From an uncultured bacterium (GTDB lineage: Bacteria > Verrucomicrobiota > Verrucomicrobiia > Verrucomicrobiales > V1-33): a DNA stretch of 33,010 nt. The stretch covers positions 1-33,010 of the forward strand of contig CAIZWU010000150.1 in NCBI GenBank assembly GCA_903936775.1, written 5' to 3'. The notes below the pieces were generated by a model. The model had not been told where the DNA came from, did not search any database, and worked only from the letters and a program-made list of their open reading frames with translations. Of the stretch, positions 9,101 through 15,909 are shown piece by piece (the first letter of the stretch is position 1; every line of letters starts with the position of its first letter). A program made the translations under genes and the position numbers.

Positions 9101-10135
9101 ATTGGCGTCCCCCGGCGTCGGCTGGATCATGAATCCTCCGGTGATCCTGCCCCGGGTCAGCACCAACTGCGGCCCGATCAGGAAATCAGAACTGGTCAGG
9201 CTGCCGTTCAGACCATGCACCGCCAGCAGATTGGTTCCCGCCGGATGAAGCAGGCCCAGATGCTGCGACAAATTGATATCCTCATACTGGACGGCCTCGC
9301 CATCATCATGCTCGGCCGTGGCCGCGCTGTTCCAGGTCAGGCTGGCCGGCGCGTTGCGTGAAGCAGTGGGCAGCACGGTGCCATTGAGATAGACCGCAAA
9401 CCCGTCATCATAACGCATCCGCAGCGTCAGGGAGAGGACGTCCGCCGGATCCACCGCCGGAAAACCCAGCCGGAGATAACAACTGGCACGGATGCCACTC
9501 ATGGGTGCCCGCACATTCAATCCGATCAGGTTCTGATAGCCCGACGAATTCTCATACCCCAGATCCATCGGGCCTGCCAGCCATGCGGAATCATCAAATC
9601 CAGGCTGCGTCCATGTCGTTCCCAATCCATCACTGGCCGGCACCAAGGCCCGTCCTGCTGCCTGCGGGCCGATCAGGATCTCCGTGTTGGCAACGATTGA
9701 GGTGGTTCCAAACGAGACATCCTGCTGCTGCGGGCCGAAGGCAAATTGACTCACCACCGTGATCCCGTCCGGCTTCGTCAGCAGCAACTGCTCCCCCTCC
9801 GCCCGCAGGCTGAAATTGGTGTGCAGATGCTGCCCGGGGACCCTGCGGTTCTTGCCACTGGCAAAAACCAGCAGATAACCATCCGCATTCACGCTCACCG
9901 CCGGAAAGGCCCAGCGCGCCGGCACCGCCGCCGCGTCCGACAGATACCACCCTGTCAAATCCATCGCCACCGGATTGGGATTATGGATCTCCACCCAATC
10001 CACCTCATCCCCATCCCCGTCGGAAAGCCCAGTTTGGTTATCCGCCATAAACTCCGTAATCCTGGGCTCCACGGCCCGCCCGGTTCCCGCCCCGGCCAGC
10101 CACAGGGCTCCCAGTCCGCCCAGCAGCCGGTTCAT
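6179..10135 (-). CDS. Giant secreted lamin-tail-domain/CotH-like protein
   Basis: A 1318-residue exported protein with a signal sequence at the ATG at 10135 (MNRLLGGLGALWLAGAGTG). Domains in order: a lamin-tail domain (ITEFMADNQTGLSDGDGDEVDWVEIHNP, about 20-140); a beta-rich region with YDDGFAVYLNG, probably galactose-binding-like; a chitobiase/HEX C-terminal-like repeat (about 370-450); a CotH kinase-like domain (about 500-900) with RYVHVYLNGQYWGLYNTDERP and FRFFIHDFEQSLGLEG; a second HEX-like repeat (LYYTIDGSDP); a second lamin-tail domain (VITEIQPVPG, DDFEFIELLNHG); and a DADGDGLPALVEYAIGG tail. CotH domains can be protein kinases of secreted proteins, but large verrucomicrobial LTD/CotH proteins are uncharacterised. 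The reading frame is open to 10621, but that stretch is not protein-like and overlaps ftsZ. Confidence 0.85.
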   Translation of the reverse strand: MNRLLGGLGALWLAGAGTGRAVEPRITEFMADNQTGLSDGDGDEVDWVEIHNPNPVAMDLTGWYLSDAAAVPARWAFPAVSVNADGYLLVFASGKNRRVPGQHLHTNFSLRAEGEQLLLTKPDGITVVSQFAFGPQQQDVSFGTTSIVANTEILIGPQAAGRALVPASDGLGTTWTQPGFDDSAWLAGPMDLGYENSSGYQNLIGLNVRAPMSGIRASCYLRLGFPAVDPADVLSLTLRMRYDDGFAVYLNGTVLPTASRNAPASLTWNSAATAEHDDGEAVQYEDINLSQHLGLLHPAGTNLLAVHGLNGSLTSSDFLIGPQLVLTRGRITGGFMIQPTPGDANASGVAGFVAETQFSVDRGFYGAPVNVEITCTTPGAVIRYTRNGDTPTATTGFVYSGPVLVDRTTVLRAAAFRGGWQSSKVDTHSYFFPDDVVTQSADGSAPSGWPPNPINSQRFDYGMDPQVAALATSATLKQSLLAIPTVSLVTDLANLVDPATGIYVSPEDRGEAAERPVSLEILNDPLNAGPNGFQQNGGLRLRGGFSRDPNNPKHSFRLFFRQQYGKGKMDYPLFGEASPSSFDGFDLRTSQDASWAYLGSAENTFLRDEVSRATQVEIAPGSRIRYVHVYLNGQYWGLYNTDERPNKGYGEQYFGGKEEDYDVVKTSGYPGGHTTEASDGTMAAGSGWHQLWSGARAVRTSPVNANYFKLMGRAADGVTATGDPVVLDAVNLADYLLVLFYMGGNDGPVSDYVGASNNWFGVRNRTGADGFRFFIHDFEQSLGLEGGNNQRVGGGLQIRPWSNSVAGVNDYTRSNPEFIHEDLAWNAEYRVLFGDRAHRHFFNNGAMTDNRVLARMKGLAAQIDTAIWAESARWGDSVQAQPFVRQDWLGANQRLFRFIASGTNQSGGTGRVNELLRQLRGYDGGTKPLYPLVNAPVFNQHGGGIPAAGTTVTVSQNNPGSPELYYTIDGSDPRVVGGAVAASGLTYAGPVEINGWTVTLKARVKRGTEWSALNEAVFTRSPGLPPLVITEIQPVPGAPTAVERAAGFTDKDDFEFIELLNHGGEPLNPREVRGTRGFDFSLTDGVLLPGARGVVVRRLAAFRQRYGPGPLVVGTFTGSLDDAGERITLTAASGAILTDFSYDTKAPWPEGLAGYSLVRRDHGVAPGGAGNWRFSVLPGGSPGAAESDRYVEWKAGQGNPADDSDADGDGLPALVEYAIGGSLSDHDAPRLPVASAVPPAGPGEPAGLELSYVRQRGRDDVQAVIRRSADLITWSPVPLEMISNVALLDGSERITVRTQAGSVADSRTFLQIGWELRP

Positions 10136-10166
10136 CAAATTATATCGTCGCCTCTCCACCGCCTGC

Positions 10167-10195
10167 AGAATAAGCCAGGGCCATTCCCCGGTCAA
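10167..10195 (-). promoter_or_regulatory. Candidate sigma-70-type promoter of the LTD/CotH gene
   Basis: On the minus strand TTGACC (10195-10190) is followed after 17 bases by TATTCT (10172-10167). It points at the LTD/CotH start 32 bp further on. A GGAGAGG stretch lies about 14 bases before the ATG. Pattern match only. Confidence 0.4.
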
Positions 10196-10367
10196 TCCCC
10201 GGCAGCTGAAGTTGCACCCACTCGTGCCGGCTTGACGGTGAATCATCCCCTGGGCCGCAAGGACCAGCGGCCCGAGTCCGCTCCGGATTTGGATTCCTCT
10301 ACAAAAACGCGGGCAAACCATACACCCATCCCTGCTGGAACGACCAAGGACCGGTGGCCCACCAATC

Positions 10368-12419
10368 TCAGCGTTTGCGGCGCAGGAACGTGGGCACGTC
10401 CAGATCTTCCCCTTCTTCAACGGTCGGCTTGACGCGATCGAAGCGGCCTCCGTTGGTGGCGGGCTGCAATCGCTCGTCAAAGGTCTGCTGTTGCGTCGGC
10501 ACTGGACGCACCGGGGCCGGGGCAGCCGCAGCGGCGGCCGCAGCAGGTTTTGCAGCAGTGAAAGGAGTAGCGGGCGGCGGGGTGTTCCTGCCCGCCGGAA
10601 TGGGGCGGATGGGAGCCACATGGTCGTAGTCCGGGGCGCGGCGGCTCACGGAAGCCGGGACCGGACGCACGGGAGGAGCCGGAGCCACTTCGATTTCTTC
10701 CTCCGCCTCATACTCCATGGCCGGCAGGGCCGGGGCGGGAGCGTGCTTGGCTTCGCGTTTGATAATGTCGCTCAGGACAAACCGCCGGGCCGCGGCAGCC
10801 ATTTCGTTACGGCTGGGGGCGGGAGCCACCGGATCCGGCACGACGGCTGCCGGGACGGCCGGCCGCTCCAAGCGGATCAACCGTTCCGGGATGGGCTCCG
10901 TGACAGGGGCTTCCGTATGGATTTCCACGATGGATTCCTCGAAGGCTTCTTCGACCTCCTCTTCGATCGCGGCAGGCTCTGCCAACGCTACTGGCAGCTC
11001 ATGGGACATAGGAACATCGGACGACGAGGGAACTTCAAGGACGACTTTTTGCTCGAAAAATTCCTCCAACGCCATCGACACTGACACCGGCGCCGGAACG
11101 GGCGCCGCGGGTGGGATGTCGATCAGCAGGGGGGGTGACTCGGGTTCTGGAGGGGACAGCAGGACTGTTTCCGGGAACAAATCGGCATCCAAGTCATCCA
11201 CGGGAGCCACCAGTTTGGTAACGGGCGGAGCCACCGGAGCGACCACGGTCGGCGGTTGAGGTTCAGGCGCGGCTGGTGCCGTCGGAGTTGGAGCCGGTTC
11301 GGTGGGCGGGGGCACCGCCCCGGCTACCGCAGAGGCCTGGACCGGAATTTCCGCCTGGGCGGGATTATCCACGGCGAGGATGACTTCCACGACCGGAGGC
11401 GCGATGACTTCGGGAGCCGCCGCTACTTCCACCACTGGGGCCACTTTGGCCAGCGATGTCAGGATGGTGACACTGAGACTTTCCTTCAGACGCGGGTCGA
11501 CGGCGGCCCCGAACAGAATCTGGGCATCCTCGTTCACTTGTTTGCCCAATTCCCTCATCAAGGTCTCAATCTCAAAAAGCGTCAGGGTGCTACCACCGCA
11601 AATGTGCACCAGCACATTGCGGGCGCCGGACTGCATCTGACCGCGGTCCAGCAGCGGACTCTTGAGGGCCTGACCGAGGGCTTCCACGGCACGGTTTTCG
11701 CCCTTGGCCAGACCATAACCAAAGAGACAACGGCTATCGTTGTTCCGCAGGGCCGTGACCAGATCATCCATCCCGATGTGGATCAAGCCGGGCTGCGAGA
11801 CCAGACTGGTGACCGCACGCACGCTTTGACCGATGATTTTATCCGCGAGCTCAAAGGCTTCCTGCACCCCTTTCTTCGGCACCACCAGCTCGCCCATGCG
11901 GTCGTTTTCAAAGGTGATGAGGGCGTTGGCGTATTTGCGCAGATTCTGCAACGCAAGGCTGGCCTGGTTGCTACGGCGGCGGCCTTCAAAGGCGAAGGGC
12001 AAGGTGGCAAAAACGATCACAAAAGCCCCGGCCTCGCGCGCCATGCGGGCAATCACCGGAGCGGCTCCCGACCCGGTACCGCCTCCCAGACCGACGCACA
12101 GGAAAACCATGCTCCGGCCCGCGAGGAGTTGACGGATGTCCTCCTGCGAAGCCATGGCAGCCTCGGCACCGAGTTCTGGATCGCCTCCACAGCCCAGGCC
12201 CTGGGTGAGGGATTTCCCCAACTGCACTTTGGTCCCGGCCATGGAGGTGTTCAGGGCCCGGACATCACAATTCAGACTGACGAGGTCGGCCCCGGACATA
12301 CCTTCGAGGGCGATTTTGTCGATGACATTGGTGCCGGAACCGCCGATGCCGATCACGCTGACGGAAAACGGGGGGGTGGCGGCATTGGAATCCGCCGGGT
12401 CAAGGTTGAATTGGATCAT
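10368..12419 (-). CDS. ftsZ: Cell division protein FtsZ, long-tailed, altered T7 loop
   Basis: A 683-residue tubulin-like GTPase that forms the division ring. The nucleotide site is well conserved (GIGGSGTNVID near 24-34, GGGTGSG at 112-118). The T7 (synergy) loop, usually NVDFAD after GLI, reads GLIHIGMDDL (211-220): the usual Asn and first Asp are replaced by His214 and Gly216, while the second Asp is kept as Asp219. The globular domain ends near residue 330. A roughly 340-residue Pro/Ala/Glu/Val-rich linker follows and ends in the conserved C-terminal peptide LDVPTFLRRKR, the usual binding site for FtsA and other partners. Typical FtsZ is 350-450 residues. It lies 46 bp after ftsA and is last in the ddl-ftsQ-ftsA-ftsZ cluster. 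Confidence 0.95.
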   Translation of the reverse strand: MIQFNLDPADSNAATPPFSVSVIGIGGSGTNVIDKIALEGMSGADLVSLNCDVRALNTSMAGTKVQLGKSLTQGLGCGGDPELGAEAAMASQEDIRQLLAGRSMVFLCVGLGGGTGSGAAPVIARMAREAGAFVIVFATLPFAFEGRRRSNQASLALQNLRKYANALITFENDRMGELVVPKKGVQEAFELADKIIGQSVRAVTSLVSQPGLIHIGMDDLVTALRNNDSRCLFGYGLAKGENRAVEALGQALKSPLLDRGQMQSGARNVLVHICGGSTLTLFEIETLMRELGKQVNEDAQILFGAAVDPRLKESLSVTILTSLAKVAPVVEVAAAPEVIAPPVVEVILAVDNPAQAEIPVQASAVAGAVPPPTEPAPTPTAPAAPEPQPPTVVAPVAPPVTKLVAPVDDLDADLFPETVLLSPPEPESPPLLIDIPPAAPVPAPVSVSMALEEFFEQKVVLEVPSSSDVPMSHELPVALAEPAAIEEEVEEAFEESIVEIHTEAPVTEPIPERLIRLERPAVPAAVVPDPVAPAPSRNEMAAAARRFVLSDIIKREAKHAPAPALPAMEYEAEEEIEVAPAPPVRPVPASVSRRAPDYDHVAPIRPIPAGRNTPPPATPFTAAKPAAAAAAAAPAPVRPVPTQQQTFDERLQPATNGGRFDRVKPTVEEGEDLDVPTFLRRKR

Positions 12420-12465
12420 GGGAACGGATGGGTTGAGGCAGGAGGAGGAAAAGTCAGAAAAGCTA

Positions 12466-13698
12466 CTACGAAAACAACCGGGTGCCGCTTAGCACGTTGT
12501 CCATCACCGCCTTCATGCGGCCGAACAGGGTGCGCGCCGGGCGCTCGCTTTCCACCCGCTGGGCATAACGGATCAAACCAATGGGAGTGGCATATTGCGG
12601 GCTTTCAAAATTACTGGTGAGGCCGGTCATGGGCGTGAAACTGGAACGCCGCACCGGCACCGCGAAGACTTCCTCCGCCAACTGGTCCAATCCACGCAGC
12701 AGGCTGGTGCCCCCACAGAGGAAGATGCCGGCCGCGACCCTGTCGAGACTGGCCCCGGAGGCGAGGATCCGTTTCCTGACCAGATTGAAGACTTCCTCCA
12801 TCCGCGCCGCGATCACGCCATTCAGGACTTCCCGGTCCACGTTCACGCCATCGAAGGTGGCATCGCCTTCCAACCGGATGTAATCCTCGCTGCCACCCGC
12901 CGCCGGGAGCACACTGCCATGCTCGACCTTGAGCCGTTCCGCCCGGGAATGCGGGATTTTCAGGACAACCGCCAGGTCATTGGTGATATGATCCCCGCCG
13001 ACACCGATGGAACCACTGGCCGCGATGGCCCCGTCTTCGTAAAGCACATAATCAGTGGTGCCGCCGCCGATATCCATCAGGAGCGCGCCCTGGCTGCGGG
13101 CCTCGCGGTTCAGCACCACCTGCGCCGCCGCGATGGGACCAAACACCACATCCTCCACCTCCAGGGGAAACTCCCGCAGGCAGCGGATGGTGTTTTGCAC
13201 CCGGTTCCGGATCCCGTGGACAATATGATAGTCCGCCTCCAGTTTCCGGCCCAGCATGCCGACCGGATTCTGCACCTTTTCCTGACCATCCACCCAATAG
13301 TGGCGGATGATGCGGTGCAGGAAAATATTGTCTGGAGGAATCGCCACATTGCTGGCCTGCTCCTTCACTTCCTCGATGTCGTCTTCGGTGATCTCGCTTT
13401 GATCATCGGGAATGCGCAGCACTCCCCGGTTATTGACGCTTTCCAGATGGGGACCGGTGATTGCCAGCCAGACCTTCCTCACCATGACATCACTGCGGTC
13501 CTCAGCCCGCACCAAGGCCTCCTGCAGACACGTCTGGGCGGTTTCAAAATCCACAATTTCCCCCTTCCGCACGCCGCGGGAAGGAGCCTGGCCGACCCCG
13601 AGAATTTTGATGGAGCCATCCGCCTTGGCATCGCCCACCACCACACAGATTTTGTGGGTGCCGATTTCGAGCCCTACGAAGATGTTGGATTTGGCCAT
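12466..13698 (-). CDS. ftsA: Cell division protein FtsA
   Basis: A 410-residue actin-fold ATPase that tethers FtsZ to the membrane. Diagnostic features are the N-terminal VGLEIGTHKICVVVGD, the SHS2/1C region with AITGPHLESVNNRGVLRI, the phosphate-binding MDIGGGTTDYVLYEDG and the late GIFLCGGTSLLRGLDQLAEE. The C terminus (LFGRMKAVMDNVLSGTRLF) could form the amphipathic membrane-targeting helix. The ATG at 13698 gives the usual FtsA start; no clear Shine-Dalgarno site precedes it, as for most genes here. The gene follows ftsQ after 18 bp and precedes ftsZ. Confidence 0.95.
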   Translation of the reverse strand: MAKSNIFVGLEIGTHKICVVVGDAKADGSIKILGVGQAPSRGVRKGEIVDFETAQTCLQEALVRAEDRSDVMVRKVWLAITGPHLESVNNRGVLRIPDDQSEITEDDIEEVKEQASNVAIPPDNIFLHRIIRHYWVDGQEKVQNPVGMLGRKLEADYHIVHGIRNRVQNTIRCLREFPLEVEDVVFGPIAAAQVVLNREARSQGALLMDIGGGTTDYVLYEDGAIAASGSIGVGGDHITNDLAVVLKIPHSRAERLKVEHGSVLPAAGGSEDYIRLEGDATFDGVNVDREVLNGVIAARMEEVFNLVRKRILASGASLDRVAAGIFLCGGTSLLRGLDQLAEEVFAVPVRRSSFTPMTGLTSNFESPQYATPIGLIRYAQRVESERPARTLFGRMKAVMDNVLSGTRLFS

Positions 13699-13716
13699 GA
13701 GTGGTTGAACAAAAAA

Positions 13717-14700
13717 TCAATTGGCCCGGCGTGCGGGCAATGCCGCCCGACGGGAAGGGGCGGCCGCAGGCACCGGTTTGGCCGAAGTCATCACCGTGGC
13801 CGGCGGGGGATCAAAAAAAGTCACGGGCACGTTGCGTTCCAACTGGAGATTTACGCTGGCCACCCGGTTCCGGGAGTCCCCTACCTTCGTTAGAATAGCA
13901 TGAAGCCGGTTCAGCTGGCGCTCCAGCTTGTCCGGCTGGAAGGTGAACAGGGCATCGGTGTCCATCTGGGCCACCATGGTAAAGCGGTTGGTCAGGTGGA
14001 TCTGCTCAACCGCCATCGGCTGGGGCCAGGTTTGGAGGCCGATCAATTGTACCAATTGCAAGGCCTGCCGGATGAGGGGATACTCCACTTGGCGGCCGGG
14101 CGTGACCGCGGAAAGATCGGCACAATGAATCACCGGCAAGGCGGTATATTCATCCAACATCACCCCCGCCGGAAATACCACCCCTTCGGCATCCAGCAGC
14201 AGTCCACGCGAGTCAAACGCCCGCAGTCCCTGAGCGGCACAAGCCAACCAGGCGGCTGGACGGCGCTCTTCCAACCGGACCGAGAGATGATTGGGTAACC
14301 GGCGCTCCACCATGGCTTCCCGGACCTGCGGGAGGGTGAGCAATTGCCGGCGCAGGATGCCCAGATCAAGGGCGGTGATATTCTGGTCTGGACGCAACCC
14401 AGTCACGGCCGCCACCTGCGGGGCCGAGATCGCTCCATTGGTCACCAATTCAAATTGTCCCACCGCATAGGTGGTGCTGGTGAGAAAAGCCCGGTCCCAA
14501 AGGTCGCCGGCAGCGATGATTCCCCACAGTCCCAATCCGGCTCCAGCCGACCACTTCAGGGCACGGAGCGTCACCCGGCGCTGGCGCATCACCACCTCCT
14601 TGCGCGAAGGAGGGACATTCAATGCCAGATGGTGCTCGCCGTCCCGGTGGCGGAACCGGTGGTTCCCCATCAGGCGGCGGCGGAGTTTGCGGAAAAACAT
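13717..14700 (-). CDS. ftsQ: Cell division protein FtsQ/DivIB
   Basis: A 327-residue protein with a basic cytoplasmic N terminus (about 1-45), one membrane helix (LKWSAGAGLGLWGIIAAG) and a periplasmic region starting with a POTRA-type segment (VGQFELVTNGAISAPQVAAVTGL, then LPQVREAMVERRLPNHLSVRLEERRPAAW). This is the classical FtsQ layout; FtsQ recruits FtsB/FtsL and couples septal wall synthesis to the Z-ring. The C-terminal roughly 30 residues are Ala/Pro/Arg-rich and look disordered. It starts 5 bp after the ddl stop codon, so translation is probably coupled. Confidence 0.88.
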   Translation of the reverse strand: MFFRKLRRRLMGNHRFRHRDGEHHLALNVPPSRKEVVMRQRRVTLRALKWSAGAGLGLWGIIAAGDLWDRAFLTSTTYAVGQFELVTNGAISAPQVAAVTGLRPDQNITALDLGILRRQLLTLPQVREAMVERRLPNHLSVRLEERRPAAWLACAAQGLRAFDSRGLLLDAEGVVFPAGVMLDEYTALPVIHCADLSAVTPGRQVEYPLIRQALQLVQLIGLQTWPQPMAVEQIHLTNRFTMVAQMDTDALFTFQPDKLERQLNRLHAILTKVGDSRNRVASVNLQLERNVPVTFFDPPPATVMTSAKPVPAAAPSRRAALPARRAN

Positions 14701-14705
14701 AACGG

Positions 14706-15629
14706 TCAGCGTTGGACTTCGAGTGACAGTTCCAGAATCCGCGCACAGAGCGCGGGATAATCAATCCCCACAGCAGCGGCCGCTTTCGGCAGCAAACTGG
14801 TGGAAGTCATCCCCGGGATGGTATTCACCTCCAGCACATAGGGCACGTCATCCGCATCCAGCAAGACATCCACCCGGCTGTAAACCTCCACTCCCAATGC
14901 CTGGTGCGCGGCGAGGGCCGCCGCCTGCACTTGAGCCGTGGTCTCTGCACTCAGATCCGCCGGGCAAAAATAATCGGAACCCCCTGTCCCGCCCATCCAG
15001 GGATACTTGTTGGAGATGTCGTAGAAGCCCGACCGGGGTTGAATATGGATCACCGGCAGCACTTGGTCCCCCAATATCCCCACCGTCAGTTCCTTGCCGG
15101 AAATGAATGGCTCCACCAACGCCGTGGCCCCAAATGCCGCCAAATCCGCGATGGCCGCCCGGATGCCGGCTTCGTCCCGGATGATATGCACTCCCACACT
15201 CGACCCTTCACAGAGTGGCTTCATGACCATGGGCAGCGGGATGGTCACGTCAGCCGGAACGGCTCCAGCCAGTGTCAATATTTGATAGGCCGTGGTGGGC
15301 ACCGCCTGCTCCACAAAGGCCGCCTTGCTGCGGGCCTTGTCAAAAGCCAAGGCACTGCTGGCCGGACCCGCTCCGGTATAGGAGACCCCGCGCGATTCCA
15401 GCACCGCCTGCAAGCCCCCGTCCTCGCCAAAAGTACCGTGAATCACATTGAAGGCCACATCGGCCCCCTCCGGCAATTCAAAATCCCGCCCGGTCACATC
15501 AACCTCCAGGACTTCCGCCCCGAGGCTGCGCAAAGCCACGGCTACCCCCTTCGCCGTCTCCAGCGAAACCGCCCGCTCCGACCCGGGACCTCCTTTGAGC
15601 AATGCAATACGGCGTCCAATCAAGTCCAT
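14706..15629 (-). CDS. ddl: D-alanine--D-alanine ligase
   Basis: A 307-residue ATP-grasp enzyme joining two D-alanines for the peptidoglycan precursor in the cytoplasm. Visible family motifs are GGPGSERAVSLETAKGV (N-terminal substrate loop), NVIHGTFGEDGGLQAVLE, YTGAGPASSALAFDK, MVMKPLCEGSSVGVHI (ATP-binding strand), DISNKYPWMGGTGGSDY and EVNTIPGMTSTSLLPKAA, which supplies metal and D-Ala ligands. Length is normal for the DdlB type. This is the rare gene here with a clear ribosome-binding site: AAAGGA nine bases before the ATG at 15629. It heads the division cluster; murC and murB, often upstream of ddl in larger dcw clusters, are not in this window. Confidence 0.95.
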   Translation of the reverse strand: MDLIGRRIALLKGGPGSERAVSLETAKGVAVALRSLGAEVLEVDVTGRDFELPEGADVAFNVIHGTFGEDGGLQAVLESRGVSYTGAGPASSALAFDKARSKAAFVEQAVPTTAYQILTLAGAVPADVTIPLPMVMKPLCEGSSVGVHIIRDEAGIRAAIADLAAFGATALVEPFISGKELTVGILGDQVLPVIHIQPRSGFYDISNKYPWMGGTGGSDYFCPADLSAETTAQVQAAALAAHQALGVEVYSRVDVLLDADDVPYVLEVNTIPGMTSTSLLPKAAAAVGIDYPALCARILELSLEVQR

Positions 15630-15655
15630 TTGGCAGATTCCTTTAATTATTCAAC

Positions 15656-15681
15656 ATTATGATGAAGCATTAAATAGTCAA
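15656..15681 (-). promoter_or_regulatory. AT-rich candidate promoter of the ddl-ftsQAZ cluster
   Basis: The 60 bases before ddl are markedly AT-rich for this window. On the minus strand TTGACT (15681-15676) is followed by CATAAT (15661-15656), but with a 14-base spacer, which is short. The AT-richness suggests a promoter; the exact hexamers are uncertain. Confidence 0.3.
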
Positions 15682-15805
15682 CGTTTCCAAAATTCCAATC
15701 GTTTTCGCACCTATTTTCGCACTCCTGCGCCACCGCGATAATAGATGCATACGAAGCCGGTGCAAAATTCCTTCCCCTGAGGGCGCCAACCCAGCCAAAA
15801 AGGGC

Positions 15806-15834
15806 TTGCCGCTGCCAGACCGCCCTCCTATTCT
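15806..15834 (+). promoter_or_regulatory. Candidate promoter of the PpiD-like gene
   Basis: TTGCCG at 15806-15811, a 17-base spacer and TATTCT at 15829-15834, about 75 bp before the start codon. The same -10 hexamer and spacing occur before the LTD/CotH gene. Pattern match only. Confidence 0.35.
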
Positions 15835-15909
15835 CCCGACTCTTACGCCGCCCGGCTGGATCCGTCCCGCCGGGCATTTTTCACGATACGCCCCCACCTG
15901 CCCGCCGCC

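Noticed and set aside
10270..10300. GGGCCGC/GCGGCCC-like stem downstream of ftsZ as terminator
   Set aside because: A short GC stem without a T-run, 70 or more bases after the stop codon; too common in GC-rich DNA to call.
10136..10621. N-terminal extension of the LTD/CotH protein to an ATG at 10621
   Set aside because: It would overlap ftsZ, has Arg/Pro-rich sequence not like an export signal, and the ATG at 10135 starts a clear signal peptide.
11256..12620. 454-codon plus-strand ORF
   Set aside because: Antisense to ftsZ; low complexity, no family features.
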